Shown here in pieces: positions 63,701 to 64,000 of a stretch of DNA of 64,000 bases. The stretch is from contig CANDNT010000001.1 in the NCBI GenBank assembly GCA_947387485.1, positions 1,054,001 through 1,118,000 of the forward strand, in the 5' to 3' direction. Both the position numbers and the translations under genes were made by a program. This stretch comes from Aquimarina rhabdastrellae (lineage in GTDB: Bacteria > Bacteroidota > Bacteroidia > Flavobacteriales > Flavobacteriaceae). Numbering within the stretch: position 1 is the stretch's first letter; each line of letters starts with the position of its first letter. The notes under the pieces are model-generated. The model had not been told where the DNA came from, searched no databases, and saw only the letters and a list, made by a program, of their open reading frames with translations.

Positions 63701-64000
63701 ATTCTCTGTAAGTACATTAATATCCTCACCTTCAATAGTAACCTGATCTATTAAATTATTTTTTACTCCTTCTAATTTACTTTCTATTGCTGTAGATTTA
63801 ATATCTATAGCTTTTTCATATAATCTAATATTATCACATCCTCCTACTGGTATATGTACATCTACCCATGCTTGACTTTCTATACGTACAATGTTAATCC
63901 TACTTTCTAAACTTGCATTTTCTTCATTTCCACTTCGAGCAGCTGCTATAACATTTCCATCTGAATCTCTAAAAACTACTGTTTCTATATTATCTACATC
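60731..64000 (-). CDS. Rhs/YD-repeat protein with C-terminal DUF5675-like toxin domain (5' end outside window)
   Basis: A frame open to the right edge gives at least 1089 residues; the ATG at 63376 is internal, because upstream codons read on as CENYYDYSLNEYNKSGRLVSS. Many YD/RHS repeats are visible (MDYIYNINGALKSI, QLSYVYKTDKQNQLLRV and similar). The Rhs core end has YELKDHLGNVRAVI and YYPFGM, then a DPAGKGDSPYIGMYNNPLKYIDIKGRD hinge cut in pieces by this description. The last ~185 residues (60734-61288) are a separate domain with GVFIHPGNPSYNIGCKAV: His (61007-61009) and Cys (60977-60979) in an H-x-G-N...G-C pattern, as in DUF5675 and L,D-transpeptidase-like enzymes. Confidence 0.88.
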   Translation of the reverse strand, partial: DVDNIETVVFRDSDGNVIAAARSGNEENASLESRINIVRIESQAWVDVHIPVGGCDNIRLYEKAIDIKSTAIESKLEGVKNNLIDQVTIEGEDINVLTENVNSENKDLEITLEEIPLGYFYRIYDLITEEVIDNTKARSAYILKPGFYRIESRYGISTSFLGTTRYISSPVYLPGEFGIQHCENYYDYSLNEYNKSGRLVSSKQPQGKMETTYRYNALGELIETNSVDEGAAQFKYRKDGQIRYSQNSKQVEISISTEPIPTFSSEFSYTNYDDYGRPIESGVFHSNHILGNIFYSLDPDGSEPSMLGLSKKEQNFTVYDIADNTGLEAAFNGDSRSVNYERQSFVSGNVSKTYTTNPETTTTWYSYDIYGRVKWIVQKINGLEGVKTIDYKYDPITNQVAKVYYQKGASKEQFVHRYTYDSADYSLVKVETSTNDVHFVEDANYEYYETGALKRMELGDGLQGMDYIYNINGALKSINHPDLHAGVDPGGDLQDVFGMSLQYYNQDYRRTNTPKDIRHLHGGIDQYNGNIKAMSWNAQMLGTNESEDTYYYSYNKNKWLTGASFNRVISNVQGFVQDTILSTPIENTQHIQASRSIALKPGFYAKASEKLTFRANIVKGEDIDTNGDYNVYGITYDANGNIQSLNRNKHTENGNNAMDQLSYVYKTDKQNQLLRVDDGVIGDTNAADIKDQDGKNYVYNDIGQLVKNNEEGIEYSYNASGLVTEIKKNNVSLVKFFYNDRGHRVRKDSYLVPGSVSTEYYIRDAAGNTIAIYRDGLLIERTIYGSSRLGVFKGDRRYYELKDHLGNVRAVIGRTNSGQEMSLSATDYYPFGMTMPNKNIDGGYRYTYQGQEKDYETGKEAFEERIWDSRIVRWLSPDPAGKGDSPYIGMYNNPLKYIDIKGRDTLNVYRSRIIGTDSYGIDQYQLNFEIIKNGKSLKQKLVLYMYANHDYERGPGTGDNALESKGVYPIRFDQMTAHRGQNNWENTIRLNNAGVFIHPGNPSYNIGCKAVCNSPNYEFGNLYEPSFMDTVNALQQIRDLFDKTNQQGFFFITNQRFPVDPIMAPSPQGIVTNKYKVITGDLISHGVTN

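Noticed and set aside
1-64000. CRISPR array, tRNA or rRNA genes, prophage
   Set aside because: No spaced identical repeats, no tRNA cloverleaf apart from the tmRNA ends, no rRNA-like sequence and no phage structural genes were seen.

Overview
This window is a low-GC chromosomal segment from a marine-type member of the Bacteroidota, most likely family Flavobacteriaceae (an Aquimarina-like genus is possible but cannot be proven here). The signs are Bacteroidetes-type promoters (TTTG spaced from TAnnTTTG), a tmRNA tag reading GENNYALAA, a DnaJ with only two of the four zinc-finger repeats, a C-terminal type IX secretion signal, BshC of bacillithiol synthesis, and a SecA lacking the zinc-binding tail.

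Layout. 1-7.5 kb: end of secA, fused acyl-CoA mutase icmF, and a secreted HExxH metalloprotease. 7.5-16.2 kb: a DUF4041/GIY-YIG protein, a degenerate adenylate-kinase homologue, a methyltransferase, a tight five-gene cluster (two acetyltransferases, ChrA, a small tyrosine phosphatase, an AraC regulator), an ECF sigma factor with a partner gene, and a DUF4197 lipoprotein. 16.2-23 kb: a LytS/LytTR two-component pair, diverging from a DUF5694 / TonB-dependent receptor / beta-helix cluster, with 9-bp direct repeats in the shared promoter region. 23-31.4 kb: a periplasmic-binding-like protein, pyrF, a saccharopine-dehydrogenase-like enzyme, tmRNA, a long intergenic stretch with a candidate structured RNA, dnaJ-grpE and a YceI lipoprotein. 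31.4-36 kb: umuDC, a CLC-type transporter preceded by a clear fluoride riboswitch, Hsp20 and a TerB-like protein. 36-52 kb: DUF1456, a large two-part methyltransferase resembling AprA MT1, a cupin, sucC, lysA, a T9SS-exported metalloprotease, bshC, an M14 carboxypeptidase and rimO.

52-64 kb is clearly accessory DNA. A large Rhs/YD-repeat gene enters from the right edge on the minus strand. Its last ~185 residues form a distinct domain with an H-P-G-N...G-C motif, like DUF5675 or L,D-transpeptidase-like enzymes. It is followed 16 nt later by a secreted protein that is a good candidate immunity factor. Further downstream on the same strand are about ten short unrelated genes (lipoproteins, membrane proteins, a SUMF1-like protein). 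These are mixed with decayed genes, a truncated IS3 element, a RAYT transposase pseudogene with REP-like hairpins, and dispersed repeats. This is the organisation expected of a polymorphic-toxin locus with a tail of orphan immunity genes, and it is the most interesting region here.
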